64,000 nucleotides of DNA from Closterium sp. Naga37s-1 (lineage: Eukaryota > Streptophyta > Zygnematophyceae > Desmidiales > Closteriaceae), in assembly GCA_947471745.1 (NCBI GenBank), contig CANJKZ010000093.1:1845501-1909500 (forward strand), given 5' to 3'. Numbering within the stretch: position 1 is the stretch's first letter; the number at the start of each line of letters is the position of its first letter. The notes beneath the pieces were generated by a model that saw only the letters and a list, made by a program, of their open reading frames with translations, searched no databases and was not told the DNA's origin. The translations under genes were made by a program, and so were the position numbers. Positions 11,104 through 21,100 of the stretch are shown piece by piece.

Positions 11104-12310
11104 CTCTGCTTGTACTGTGATCTCTATACATATACCTGCATGCTTACACTTGCTAGGTTGTGATCACTGTATTGCTTGTTCTCCTTTTTATAACTCTGCA
11201 TGTGAACTGGCCTTGTGGCCATTTGCTTGTGCTCAGAATGCGTGGTGACGTCGTGATCCACCCTGAGCTTGCTTTGCCTTTCTTGACTGGTCTTGTGACC
11301 TCTTGTTCTCCCCCACTTTGCCTATGGGGGTGTGTCAAACGTATATGCTATAGTCTGTGTAGGCTGTAGTGGGGTAGCTCATATGGGGTACAACACTTTA
11401 GGGTTTCCTACTTGTACTCCTCATGCAGCTCATTGCAATCATTCCTCGTTCTATCTTTCACATAACTTATGGAAAAAAGAACTCTGGACAATCAGTGTAC
11501 CCATTTTTCCAACTCTGCGCCCCTACAAAAACACAAGCCTTCTGCGCCCCTACAAAAACCCTTACGTTGTGCTACGCGCTCACCAACAGTGTTGGAGATG
11601 CAACTCTCTTATATCTAGCGTAATCAGCCTAGCCATTTTCCACCAAATCAGGAAGGGGCTTGGTCGAAATGCCTATACCCTGTACAGAGAAAAATTCATT
11701 CGTCATAAATTTACACCGGTCTTTCAGAGTAGCTAAAATCAAAACCCTGGCAAATCAGAGAAAACTTATCTTCCAAAAACATTACCCAGAAACGTCAGAG
11801 TGACCCCCCAGAAACCCCTCTGATTTTCAGAGAAACAGAGTAATTTACTCTGATAAAAAAACCCCTGCCCGGGGGTCTACAACTGGGGGGGGGGGGGGGG
11901 GGTCTTATATCCGGGGTATTACGGTACACAAGTGCTATCCTATACAACAAGAAGTCATCACACATGCCTGAAAAGTGCACACTCATGTGCACCCTCACGG
12001 TCCGCACACGTGTGGAGTGAGTAAAACCAATCCTCTCCCATCGCGGGCCCGGAAACGATATTTGAGTGTCGGGAAGAATGATGAAATCGTCGCAAGCAAT
12101 AGTTCACTCGAAAACAGCCAACCTAGTAGAAAGGGAGGGTGCTATATTGATTTGGTGAAAAAAATAATGGGTTCTCTTAAGGAATGCCTTTATGCCACCA
12201 GGGGGTGTTCAACTTCGGTGGTATATACGGGGGATTGCGATATCGATTTTCCATCACACGCTCGCCTGATGTGCACCACCTTCCCTAAGGCAATGGTCTA
12301 AGGGTTTAGG
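11104..12310. other. TE-B 3' flank, possible LTR, no gene
   Basis: TGTCAAACG at 11334, preceded by TATGGGGGTG, could start a 3' LTR. GGGGTAGCTCATATGGGGTA near 11374 recurs in similar form at about 12969, just before TE-C. A 19-nt repeat (TCTGCGCCCCTACAAAAAC) is duplicated near 11515-11560. An 18-G run lies at 11885-11902. LTR end not found. Confidence 0.4.
11885..11902. repeat. G18 homopolymer
   Basis: Eighteen consecutive G on the plus strand. Confidence 0.95.
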
Positions 12311-12510
12311 GTTACCGAGAAGCGCCTTCGACTTTTGTGTCACAAACGCTATTTATTACTGATTGTGATACTCAAAAACCATTAACAGTGATGATCCAGC
12401 CACTCCTAGTTAGACATGTGGTTGGGTCGTCATTGTTTATGGTTTCAGAGTATCACAAGTAGTCACTAATAACACTTGTGCCGCAAACTTCTGAAGACGC
12501 GTCTCGGCAG
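12311..12510. repeat. 200-bp imperfect foldback (inverted repeat)
   Basis: Two arms of about 95 bp pair imperfectly around a short loop near 12406-12418. The innermost arms are best (TGTGATACTC against GAGTATCACA), and pairing continues outward to TTACCGAGA against TCTCGGCAG. It could be a foldback/MITE-type element or a hairpin RNA gene. No terminal duplication seen; a short TTTAGGG pair abuts the left end. Confidence 0.65.
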
Positions 12511-12691
12511 GAAAGCATCTTAAAAAAGGAGAACCTGCCTTCCATTGCAAAAAACAAAAATGAGAAGAAAAGACAAACTGTTGTGTGATGCAATCATTTG
12601 CATTCACATTTGTCTACCTCCCATAATATTTTTCCACCTTGCATGAGTGGTGTGCTCGCGCGTAAGAATCTGTGTTTGGTGTGGTTTGGAC

Positions 12692-12729
12692 TCGGTGTGT
12701 GTGTGTGTGTGTATGTGTGTGTGTGTGTA

Positions 12730-12762
<33 letters not shown>

Positions 12763-12829
12763 GTGTGTGTGTCTGTGTGTATGTGTGTGTGTGTGTGCGT
12801 GTATGTGTGTGCGCACATGTGTGTGTGTG
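12692..12829. repeat. GT/TATG microsatellite
   Basis: Interrupted (GT)n with ATGT units. Cys-Val and Thr-His ORFs across it are by-products. Confidence 0.95.
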
Positions 12830-13001
12830 ATTTTATTCCAGCTTTAGTAGATAGCTGAAATGACTTTTCTGTACACGAACAAAGAATCACCTCAATCGGA
12901 GCAAGAATGAAGAAGTTTTCATCGTTCGGAGTTGCGATACAAAGTTGCGGCGACTATGGAAATTTATGGGGTGGCTCATTATGGGGTATATACCATTAGG
13001 G

Positions 13002-13999
13002 TGTCAACGGGAGTTGTGTGTTGGCCCCGTCCTTGCTTGGGCGGAGCCGACCTCGTGGTCGGGTGTGCGGGAGGTGCAGCCGACTTGCAGCAGTGGGCGA
13101 CGCTGACTCGGGCGAGCTAGTCGACAGAGTAGGTCGACCTGCACGAGGCCACTGCGATGCCGCCGACTTTGGGACGCCGGCGGCTGACTTCGACCCGGTG
13201 GTCGACGAGGGGACACGTCGACCCGGGCAGGGCGCCGACTTTGGGAGGTCGACCTGGCGAGGTCGACATGTGAGGGCGTCGACTTGGTAACGGACGCCGA
13301 CCTGAAGAAGCCGACTTGGTGTGGTCGGCTGACAGCTGGACTGGACGACCTTGAGCTGGTCGACTAGGGATGTGGTCGACAGGTGGTGGTCGTCGACCTG
13401 GGCGGTCGACGGGCACAAGGAGGAGCAGATGGTCGACGTGGTTGCCCGGTCGACCAGGTTACCCGGGCGACGGGGTCCTGCGGAGGTGCACGACAGTCGC
13501 CCAGGTGGTTCTGACGAAGCCGACCTCGGTGGTGGTATCCCGAGGTCGACGTGGCTGATCAGGTGCAGTCAACAGCACGTGGACGATTTTGGAGTCTGCG
13601 CTGTGCAGGTGACGAGGTACAGCACGCCAATCAACTGTGAGCACCTGCGAAGCGGGTGCGCTGCTGTCCTGCGGGTGCAATGCTGTGCAGCCGCCTTGCT
13701 GCAGCGTTGGCAGACCGCGACTTTGCACTGCTGGAGCGCGGTCGACCTTGCAGTGCTGGAACGCGGTCGACCGTGCTGCGCTGGCAGTCGACCTGCATGC
13801 TCGCTAGCATCTGATGTAGTCTTTCTTGCCAACTTTGTTGTTATCATTCTTGTGAAATTTTGCTAGTGAAACTCTTGCCAATTTCCCCTGTGAATGCGCA
13901 AGTAGAGAGAACATAAACAAACGACTAAGGCACGCTAGGATCACTCCTACCCCATGCCTTCCCCGTAGTCTAGCGCCTTTTGTAGTAGTTATCTCCGCA
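13002..13999 (+). repeat. 5' LTR of TE-C (998 bp)
   Basis: Starts TGTCAACGGGAG and ends ATCTCCGCA, immediately followed by the PBS. Ends match the TE-J LTRs at 44971-46088 and 51491-52615 and the partial copy at 63373-64000. The interior is rich in TCGACC/GTCGAC motifs; the CCGCGG arrays of the TE-J LTRs are absent. Confidence 0.88.
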
Positions 14000-14016
14000 T
14001 GGTGCGGTGAGCGTGG
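14000..14016 (+). promoter_or_regulatory. Primer-binding site matching tRNA-Phe (TE-C)
   Basis: TGGTGCGGTGAGCGTGG directly abuts the LTR. Its complement, CCACGCTCACCGCACCA, is the 3' end of plant cytosolic tRNA-Phe as I recall it, including the added CCA. Most plant Copia elements use tRNA-iMet. Confidence 0.8.
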
Positions 14017-14075
14017 AAGGCCCCGCAGATACCTTCAGGGTATTAGCCAACTTTTGCACCTACTAAGTTGTTCGT

Positions 14076-16438
14076 ATGCCGGCAGCTCGTGCGACTATGA
14101 CGTCCGTCCCGGTCATTCCAGGCGCGGTAGACGATAGTCTGGAGTCACGTTTAGCTGTTGCGAGGAGATGCTACGAGGCTGGCGAGTTTCGGACGGCCCT
14201 CCCCTTGGAGGTCCTTGAGCTGGGCATCCGTGCCAAGTGGGCGACGGAACACCCTTCCTGTCCTGTTTCTCCTCGACCGGTGAACAACGAAGGTGGCGTC
14301 GACGTGGGCGTCGACGTCGGTAAGTCGGCATCAGTCCGCGAGGCACCTCGAGGCAGAGAGGAGTGATTCACGCCGGTGAAGTCGGCGACGTTCAGGCACG
14401 AGGGCTGCAGTCGTCAGCGGCTGCAGGCACCTCGCAAGGCGACGTCGGAGGACATCGAAGCAGTGTGACGCGGACGTCGGCGACCCATGTGACGGCGGGT
14501 GGGATAGCGCCGACGTACGGGTACTTCAAGTTCACGCCGGACAAGATCGCAGTCCCCGTGCCGCTGGTAGGTCGACATGACCTCCTCACATGGAAAGTGG
14601 CCATCGAGCCCCAGCTGGAGATGGCCGGCCTGATGTGCTTTGCCGACGGCAACATGGAGATGCCGCCGAAGTCCAACGCCGAGCTGCGCGCAGAATTTCG
14701 CGCCGTGCACCTGCTGACGTTCATGGTCATCTCGCGGTGCTGCTCGCCAGTAGTGCAGATCGCCCTGAAGTCGAGCCGGGGCTTCCTGGACGCCCGCCAC
14801 CAGGCGTGGCAGTTCATCACGTCGATGTACTAGGTCACCGAAGACCTGTACATCGGCCAGCTGGAGGAGCAGATGACGCACCTGAGGATCGGCGAGCATG
14901 AGACGGCGACCGACTACTGCAACTGGGCTCGACGGCGTCGTACATCACGCATGACTACTGGTGGTGCCGGGCACGCGGGAGTCGCTCAACGAGGACTCGC
15001 TGACCTCCTACATCCTCAGGGACGAGGCGATGCAGGAGGCCGAGAGGTCCACGGAGCTCTTGCCGTAGGCGAACTACGTCGCCCCGACGAAGCAAGGAAG
15101 TCGACCGGGGTAGCGTGGCAAGCCTGTCGGCGGTGGTAGTGGAGGTGGGAAACCGGCCAAGGACGCCGACAAGGGGAAGTCGGCCAAGGACAGCAGTCGT
15201 GGAGGAGGAAGTCGACGTCGGGAGTGCTGGCTGTGCGGCGACCCCGACCACCTCTCCTTCGAGTGCCCCGACCGCGATGACTCCGACGACAACAACACCA
15301 AAGGTGTCCGAGGGAGGTCGACCGGTCGTCGCCCACGTCGAGAGAGCAAGCCGCGCAGGGAGAAGCAGTCGACCAAGTCGACGTCGGCGAAGGACGCCGA
15401 CCCCTCCTCTGGAGGCAAGGGACGAGGCGACGGGGAGACGTCATGCTCGCTGGTCGGCGTCATGGAGCCGACCGTCTCGCTGGCGCCGGAGGCCGATAAG
15501 GACTTCTAGGCGGTGGCGGCAGCTGTGCAAGCAAACCCGGCGGTGGTCCTGCTCGATAGTAGCTGCTCGCACCCCCTGATGGGGACGAAGGAGGCCTTCG
15601 TCGACTTGGGGCCAAGCGGCGACGTCAAGTACGTGCGCGGCTTCAATGGGGCGCTGCAGACCGTCCAGGGCCGTGGGACCGTTGCCCTGCAAGGAGAGGC
15701 CAGGATGCAGGTGCTCATCCCCGATATCCTTTACGTCCCGGGCGTGCAAGCGAACCTGCTTTCAGCCGGACAGTTGCAGGAGAGCGGTGTAAAGCTGCAG
15801 GACGACGGCGACGAGATGTTGCTCGTCACGGCGGCGGGCTCGGTCGGGCAAAGTACACCGGCCGAGTCTACTGTACCGAGCTGCGACCTTGCACAGAGAC
15901 GCCGAAGTCGGTCACGACGGAGACCGTGGCCCTGCGGACCATCGCCACGGCAACAAATTCGTCGCCGGCCAGGTGGCACGTGAGTCTTGCTCACGTAGGC
16001 GTCGACACGATCACGAGCTCGGCGAAGCACGAGGTCGCCACCGACCTGGACGTCAAGTCGTCGGCCGGCACCGACTCTCCATGTGTCTCGTGCGTCGGCG
16101 GGAAGCTGGCGCGGCACACCTTCCCCGACAAGGGCTCGGACGCCGACGACTCCCTGGCCATCGTGCACATCGACCTGTGTGGGCCGTTTTGGGTGGCTGC
16201 CAAGGATGGCAGCCTATACTTCTTGCCGCTGAAGGACCGCAAGACCCGCTACGTGTGGGTGAGGCCGGTTGCCAAGAAGCCCGACGTGCTGCGGGAGTTC
16301 GAGAAGTGGCTACAAGTGGTTGAGCGGCAGACGAAGAAGTCGGTGTTGGTGCTGCGCTCTGACCGCGGAGGGGAGTTTCTTGGGAAGCAGTTCACCGACT
16401 TTGTGGACAGCAAGGGCATTATCCACGACTTGACCTGC
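14076..16438 (+). pseudogene. TE-C gag-protease-integrase, broken
   Basis: Gag opens at 14076 (MPAARATM) and shifts frame near 14360. The gag core (YFKFTPDKI, LLTWKVAIEPQLEMAG, ATDYCNWARR) has a stop at about 14831. A CCHC knuckle (CWLCGDPDHLSFEC) is at about 15226. A TAG near 15508 precedes the protease motif LLDSSCSH (about 15550), in the open segment 15513-15983. After another frameshift near 15850, segment 15926-16438 carries the integrase zinc finger, HIDLCGPF and LRSDRGGEF. The frame stops where TE-D begins, before the catalytic Glu region. Confidence 0.85.
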
Positions 16439-16862
16439 TGTCACCGCATATGCACCTAATGCATATGCAATAATAGTAGGATGATGGTGTAGGGAGGGCT
16501 TGTAGTTGCAGTTATAGGAACATTAGATAGTTATAAGAAGTAATAGTTAAGAATAGTTGTAGGTGTAGAACGCAGGAAAGTTACTGTTAGGAAGGGGTGT
16601 AGAAGGGGGGAAATTGGATAGGAGCGGTTGGGATTGTGAGGGAGAGAGCACCGAAGGGCGAAATGTGAAGCCGAGCAATCCCAACCCCGAGCCGCACATT
16701 TGGAATGTGCAGCCTGGGGTTGGGTAAGGTCAGTCACAGCCAACCCCTCGAATGCTTTCTTGGTGTTATTCTCTCTTAATAGTGGAAGTGGTCATCTTAG
16801 CTTCTAGCACACGGTGGCACACACCAGGAGGGATTCAAGGGGTGAGTGTGAGGACTCGTTCA
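16439..16862 (+). repeat. 5' LTR of TE-D (424 bp)
   Basis: Starts TGTCACCGCATATGC and ends CTCGTTCA. Both ends and many internal blocks match the minus-strand copy at 41435-41842, which defines the boundaries. Confidence 0.82.
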
Positions 16863-16876
16863 TAACACCAAGAAAG
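16862..16876 (+). promoter_or_regulatory. Candidate self-priming PBS of TE-D
   Basis: ATAACACCAAGAAAG begins at the last base of the LTR. It is the exact reverse complement of CTTTCTTGGTGTTAT at 16755-16769 inside the LTR. It does not resemble tRNA-iMet or tRNA-Phe primer sites. In Tf1/sushi-type elements the first bases of the mRNA fold back to prime at this place; here that would put the RNA start at about 16755. Confidence 0.6.
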
Positions 16877-16896
16877 GCCATCTCGAGCACGTAGCC

Positions 16897-19122
16897 ATGG
16901 ACAAATATGAGCTACGGTGGGGTAGAGTGTTTAGTCGCCGCGAGGAGGAACGGCCGCGGCGTGAGTCGTCGCACGAGCGTGGGCGATCTCTGGAGCGCTC
17001 GCCGCACCGGCCGACCTTTCGTGCAGACAGAGTCCCCATCACAAGGGACGAACGGGCGGAAGGGATGCCCAGCGTGGGAGCGAGCGGCGGAGGATATGCT
17101 GCGAGCGCGGACGGAGACGCGTGGCGGAGGGAACGAGATCGCGGAAACGGAGACGGGAGCGGAGACCGACGAGATGCTGGATTGTTCCGCTCGCCGGAGG
17201 AGGGCGAACGACGCCGTGATGAGCGAGGCCGCTGGCGGGGCGTCGAGAGATTTGATGCCGACAGAGCGGGGGAGGCCGCCCCAGTGGAAGAACCGTGGGA
17301 AACCTCCAGCGAAGAGAATGCGGAGGAGGACGGCGCAGACCCTGGGCCGAAGGCCGACGACGCGGACGGCGGGGAGCCCGGGGCTGGGATTGAAAACGCC
17401 GGGTCCGCGCAGGCGGATACTGACGGAGGCGCAAGCCAGGAGGTGGCGGAAGCATCACGGTCGAGTCAGCGTGAGTCGCGCGAGCGCGACGCCGACCGTG
17501 AGGAAAAGAGTAACGCGGAGAGATCGCTTCAGCAGGAGCGGCGGGACAGGGATATGAGCGCCGACTCGGTGAGGATGAGGGGTGCGCGTGGAAGGGGCGC
17601 GGTGGAGCTGCCACGCGCGACAGAGGAGGAACCGCGGCGCTGGGAACACGCGCCTGGCAACTCTCGCCCACGCGACGAGCGGCAGACACGGGGAGGCCGG
17701 GTCGGAGACGGCACGCGTTCGCCGGAACGGCAGCTGATGCGCGGGAGAGGATGGGAGGGTGCGTCAAGCGCACCCAATGTCCACTGGAGGCAGGACGAGA
17801 GGCGCAACGAGGGGCCTCGTTCACCAGAGATGCACGGCTGGGGGCAAGGAGAACGAGACAAGGAGGCGCGATCGTCAGGCCCACTAGAACGTTGGGAGCA
17901 GAGGAAGAACGGAGCATTCCGCTCGCCACGCGCCAGACAGCAGCGGAGAGAAGAAGCATGGTTCCCGTCGCCTGAGAGGCCGCGTCAGCGAGAGACTAGT
18001 ACGGCGGGATGGCGGGAGGCGCCAGTATCAACAGCACGACTGCAGGGGCGGGCAGGGGAATGGAGGGGCCCGAATGCAAGACGCGGCGACTCGAGCGGGA
18101 ATCAGCAGGAGAGCAGAACGGGGAGGGGGGGCTTGGCGTATGGTGCCGAGCGTGCGCGAGAGGCCAGAGAAGGGCTGGAGAGAGCCAAGGAAAGAGGGAT
18201 GGAGAGAGGACGGTCGGGAGGGGCGAGAGACCCGTGGGGAGAAGGAAGGGGAGGTACAGCCAACACGCCGCGGGTGGAAGTGCCAGCTAGATTCTCTGGA
18301 GATCAACGGACGGGGCCTACCCTCAAGAACTACTTAATGCAGGTAAGGAACGTGAAGTACCGCTGTGACAGGCAAGGCATGGACCCCATAGACTTCTTCT
18401 TGAGCCTACCGAACACACTGGAAGGGGAGGCGGAGACGCTGTATCGCATGAGGATGGACGAGCTACTGTGGAGGGCGAGGAGGGACGGGGAGGATCCTAC
18501 AGAGGCATTTCTGGAGCGGCTTCAGCGTCAATTCCCAGGACACACGGCTGAGCGTATAAGGGAGTTTCAGGAGTTCCAGAGGGGAAGGGCAGAGGCACTG
18601 CTGACGTACTACAACCGCCTGATCAACTTGGCCGAGGACGTGAGGTGCGCGGACACGAGTCTCCTCATCAGCAAATTCTTGGGAGGTCTGGACGAGGCCT
18701 TGGGAGGAGGATTGAGGATGAGGGTGTATGAGCTGGGTGCGGAGGCAAGCCTAGAGGAGGTATTTGACTTAGCAGAGAGGGTGGAGCTGGCACAGAGGAA
18801 GTACAAAGCGTACCTTCCCAAGCCTGCTGAGAGAAGCCGGAGGCCTACTTGGGCAGCGGCAATAATACCGGAGGGGGGAGGAAGAACAGAGGGACGAGGA
18901 GAGACAGGGATAGATACCAGGACTTGTCACAGGTGTGGGCAGCCAGGGCACCTGCGCAGGGACTGCAAGAACTGTGATGGATGTGGGAAGCCAGGACACA
19001 GGAAGAGGGAATGCCCGGATGCAGCCAAGTGTGAAATCTGCAGGAAGCGAGGGCATGAGGCGAGGGACTGTTACCAGAGGGAAGGGGGGACTCGGAGGCA
19101 GCCAGAGAAGCTGCAGCGGTAG
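16897..19122 (+). CDS. TE-D gag polyprotein (741 aa)
   Basis: The first ATG after the PBS (MDKYELRWG) opens an unbroken frame. Residues 1 to about 460 are a highly charged Arg/Glu/Gly-rich region full of RSPE-like repeats. A retrotransposon gag core follows (VPARFSGDQRTGPTLKNYL, DPIDFFLSLPNTLEGEAETLY, FQEFQRGRAEALLTYYNRL). Near the C-terminus are three zinc-knuckle-like motifs: CHRCGQPGHLRRDC, CDGCGKPGHRKREC and CEICRKRGHEARDC. The core is homologous to TE-H gag. The frame ends with TAG; about 50 further codons stay open and resemble the start of TE-H pol, so the stop may separate gag from gag-pol. Gag would form particles and bind element RNA. Confidence 0.85.
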   Translation: MDKYELRWGRVFSRREEERPRRESSHERGRSLERSPHRPTFRADRVPITRDERAEGMPSVGASGGGYAASADGDAWRRERDRGNGDGSGDRRDAGLFRSPEEGERRRDERGRWRGVERFDADRAGEAAPVEEPWETSSEENAEEDGADPGPKADDADGGEPGAGIENAGSAQADTDGGASQEVAEASRSSQRESRERDADREEKSNAERSLQQERRDRDMSADSVRMRGARGRGAVELPRATEEEPRRWEHAPGNSRPRDERQTRGGRVGDGTRSPERQLMRGRGWEGASSAPNVHWRQDERRNEGPRSPEMHGWGQGERDKEARSSGPLERWEQRKNGAFRSPRARQQRREEAWFPSPERPRQRETSTAGWREAPVSTARLQGRAGEWRGPNARRGDSSGNQQESRTGRGGLAYGAERAREAREGLERAKERGMERGRSGGARDPWGEGRGGTANTPRVEVPARFSGDQRTGPTLKNYLMQVRNVKYRCDRQGMDPIDFFLSLPNTLEGEAETLYRMRMDELLWRARRDGEDPTEAFLERLQRQFPGHTAERIREFQEFQRGRAEALLTYYNRLINLAEDVRCADTSLLISKFLGGLDEALGGGLRMRVYELGAEASLEEVFDLAERVELAQRKYKAYLPKPAERSRRPTWAAAIIPEGGGRTEGRGETGIDTRTCHRCGQPGHLRRDCKNCDGCGKPGHRKRECPDAAKCEICRKRGHEARDCYQREGGTRRQPEKLQR

Positions 19123-19400
19123 ATCAGCAGGCTACAGGCACAGCTCAGGGCAACAGGGCTAAGAGGAGAGGCCGAGGCAGGGATGTATGCCAGGGACGAG
19201 GAAGGGAAAGAGGTGGAGCAAGACGTGCAGTGTGCCCTCATGGCATGGAGGGGAAGAGAGGAGATGGGGCTGAGGAGCGGAGGGAAAGATGGGAGGTAGG
19301 AGTAGGGGAGAAAGGAACGAGTGAGGGGAGTCAAGCCTGCCGAGCCAACCCTAGAGCAAGCCCCAGCGTGCCATCCCCAGCAGGGGATTCACCTCTAGCA
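19123..19400 (+). pseudogene. TE-D start of pol, truncated
   Basis: In frame after the gag TAG: ISRLQAQLRATG ... QDVQCALMAWRG, matching the equivalent TE-H segment (EIERLKSQLEG ... EEFCLMARPA). A TAG follows near 19297 and similarity is lost before the protease. Confidence 0.6.
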
Positions 19401-19507
19401 CATGTTTCTGATTAGGAAACGCTACGTGATAAAAGTTGAGGATTGAGACGTCTCAAGAATCAACTTTTATCATGTGCCTACAGCACGTGTTTGTGATTAG
19501 GAATCGC
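19397..19507. repeat. Hairpin flanked by direct repeats
   Basis: GATAAAAGTTGA at about 19427 pairs with TCAACTTTTATC ending about 19473 around a perfect GAGACGTCTC centre. The hairpin is flanked by 26-bp direct repeats AGCACATGTTTCTGATTAGG (about 19397) and AGCACGTGTTTGTGATTAGG (about 19482). It lies at the truncated end of TE-D. Confidence 0.65.
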
Positions 19508-19845
19508 CTAGGGATGGAGGGGGATATATGTCACTTAGCATTCAGTGCTGCCACTGTTCACGTTCACTCTTGATTGTGGCTCTTCGCTAAGCTTGTAGAG
19601 GCGTGGCTCGACAAGAGTGAACCTGCCTAGTGCAATCGGTTCTTGAAATCGCCACCATCTCTGCCAACACCAATCAAGATAACCTTCACCACAGAAACGA
19701 GCGCTGCATTTGAAAATGACATTGTGACGTAACTCTCTGTTGCAGCCAATGATGATGCCCAGGAGATAATGCACATGAAAAATTCTTTATCAGATGGAAA
19801 ATTTACAAGAGCACGTTGAATAAGAAACGTGTCTAGCAGTCGATA

Positions 19846-20240
19846 TTAATAGCCTGGTAATTTGTTGATGTTGCACCAAGGTATACTCAAGTACTTGTTT
19901 GTGTTGGTCCGATACTGAGAATCCTGCTGTGCAAACGTTAACATGCTGTTGAACTTCACTGCTATCTCCTCAGTGCACTTGTGCCAGACCTTTTCCTGTA
20001 AAGAGAGACAGGAATCTGTATTCCTGCAACCTGTACGAGTGTTATTTTTCCTCCCTTTCATCCTCCCCCTCCCCACGCCCCCCCCACTTGCCGCCAGGAA
20101 CGTCTCGGGCACGGGGCTGACCTGCCCTGCCAAGGGAGGCAAGTGTGTGGTGCAGCAGAGAAACACCACCAGCATCTGCCGCGTCTGCTTCTCCTTCTGC
20201 TCCTCCCGCACACTCCATGCATGTAAGTCTATGCTGCATT
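19846..20240 (-). CDS. Hypothetical host exon(s), uncertain
   Basis: A minus open frame of non-repetitive composition. One part reads REEQKEKQTRQMLVVFLCC and ends at a possible GTGGGG donor (about 20090). A second reads EKVWHKCTEEIAVKFNSML, directly after a CTCTTTACAG acceptor-like sequence at about 20000, and continues to a TAA at 19846. I recognise no family. It may be the last two exons of a host gene whose upstream part was separated by the AC repeat and the TE-E LTR at 20282. Chance coding is not excluded. Confidence 0.3.
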
Positions 20241-20244
20241 GACT

Positions 20245-20246
<2 letters not shown>

Positions 20247-20281
<35 letters not shown>
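20247..20281. repeat. (AC)17 microsatellite abutting TE-E
   Basis: Uninterrupted AC repeat ending exactly where the TE-E LTR starts, so the target duplication cannot be read. Confidence 0.95.
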
Positions 20282-20284
<3 letters not shown>

Positions 20285-21100
20285 TATAGTCACAATAGGC
20301 TTGAATGTGCCTAAAACGAAAGATAGAGAGCACAGACGGATTTCTGCACAGCAGCTTCAAACGTTGATAGCGTTCTGCTCACAGCTGCAAATGACTTGAT
20401 TCAAATTGGATCTGGAGCGTCTTTACGTCGTCTACAATTATCAATTTAGATTGCACGATTTGATAAAGAATTGACGACACAGCGTCGGTTTGAACGAACG
20501 GTACTATGGCAGCCACTATAGTCTTAGAACACAAGATAGGAAGAGTTACGAGTTGGGAATGACTCCCAGCTCCTACAAACCCCAAGAGCCGAGGTACAGT
20601 GATGTGGAACAGTGCCACACTGTCCCCAACCACGAAGGGTCTCGAAACTACCCTTCACTAGGGCCTACACCAAGTGAAATGTTACACTACACAAAGTAAT
20701 GTAACTATCTTCAATATCTTGAGGTGTACCCTTTTGGCGAGCTTCGAAATCACTTGAGGCTTGACACCAAGGCTCGGGCTCTTCATCACAAACTCATCCT
20801 TGAGTTCTTGATGGGTCTGCTGCACACACCTGCGACACGCCGAACGTTCGACACAGGACAAAATAGAAACCGCGCACGACAAAATAGAAACCGCGCGCGA
20901 GACACAAACGACCGCGTAACACGCGTCTAGCGATAACTCGCTATTGACTCGACACACACACTCGACAGCATGACTCAACATTCACACACAATTATAAGCA
21001 TGAAATATATATTATCCCATGCCCTCATACCATTCCATACACACACACATTCACGCACACGGACAACAAGCCGAGTGCAAACCGTAGGGTTGCACCAACA
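20282..21100 (-). repeat. 3' LTR of TE-E (819 bp)
   Basis: TGTTATAG ... CACCAACA in plus orientation. Same length as both TE-F LTRs. Contains a tandem pair of GACAAAATAGAAACCGCGC units (about 20857-20898). A polypurine tract (minus GAGGGGGAGTT, 21101-21111) abuts it. Confidence 0.95.

Larger units (their letters stand above)
13002..16438 (+). mobile_element. TE-C: plus-strand Copia, 3' part lost
   Basis: 5' LTR, tRNA-Phe primer site, gag and pol up to the integrase core, then abrupt replacement by the LTR of TE-D at 16439. It is the same family as TE-J (minus, 44971-52615). The rest of the integrase, RT and RNase H are not found after TE-D. Confidence 0.88.
16439..19400 (+). mobile_element. 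TE-D: plus-strand Ty3/gypsy, 3'-truncated
   Basis: LTR, presumed self-complementary primer site, complete gag and the first part of pol, then loss of similarity near 19400. It sits inside the TE-C integrase. Its LTR family is that of TE-I (41435-41842) and its gag is homologous to that of TE-H. Protease, DNMT and RT are missing. Confidence 0.85.

Noticed and set aside
11334..11902. Firm 3' LTR for TE-B
   Set aside because: A TG start after a purine-rich stretch is present, but no 5' partner LTR and no clear CA end were found, so it is kept only as a possibility.
12300..12313. Interstitial plant telomere repeat (TTTAGGG)
   Set aside because: Only about two units; not more than expected by chance or from a repeat end.
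13018..13866. ORFs of 90-171 codons within the TE-C LTR
   Set aside because: Lie inside the LTR, Val/Asp/Arg-rich from TCGACC repeats, no domain; the counterpart near 63553-63990 has the same origin.
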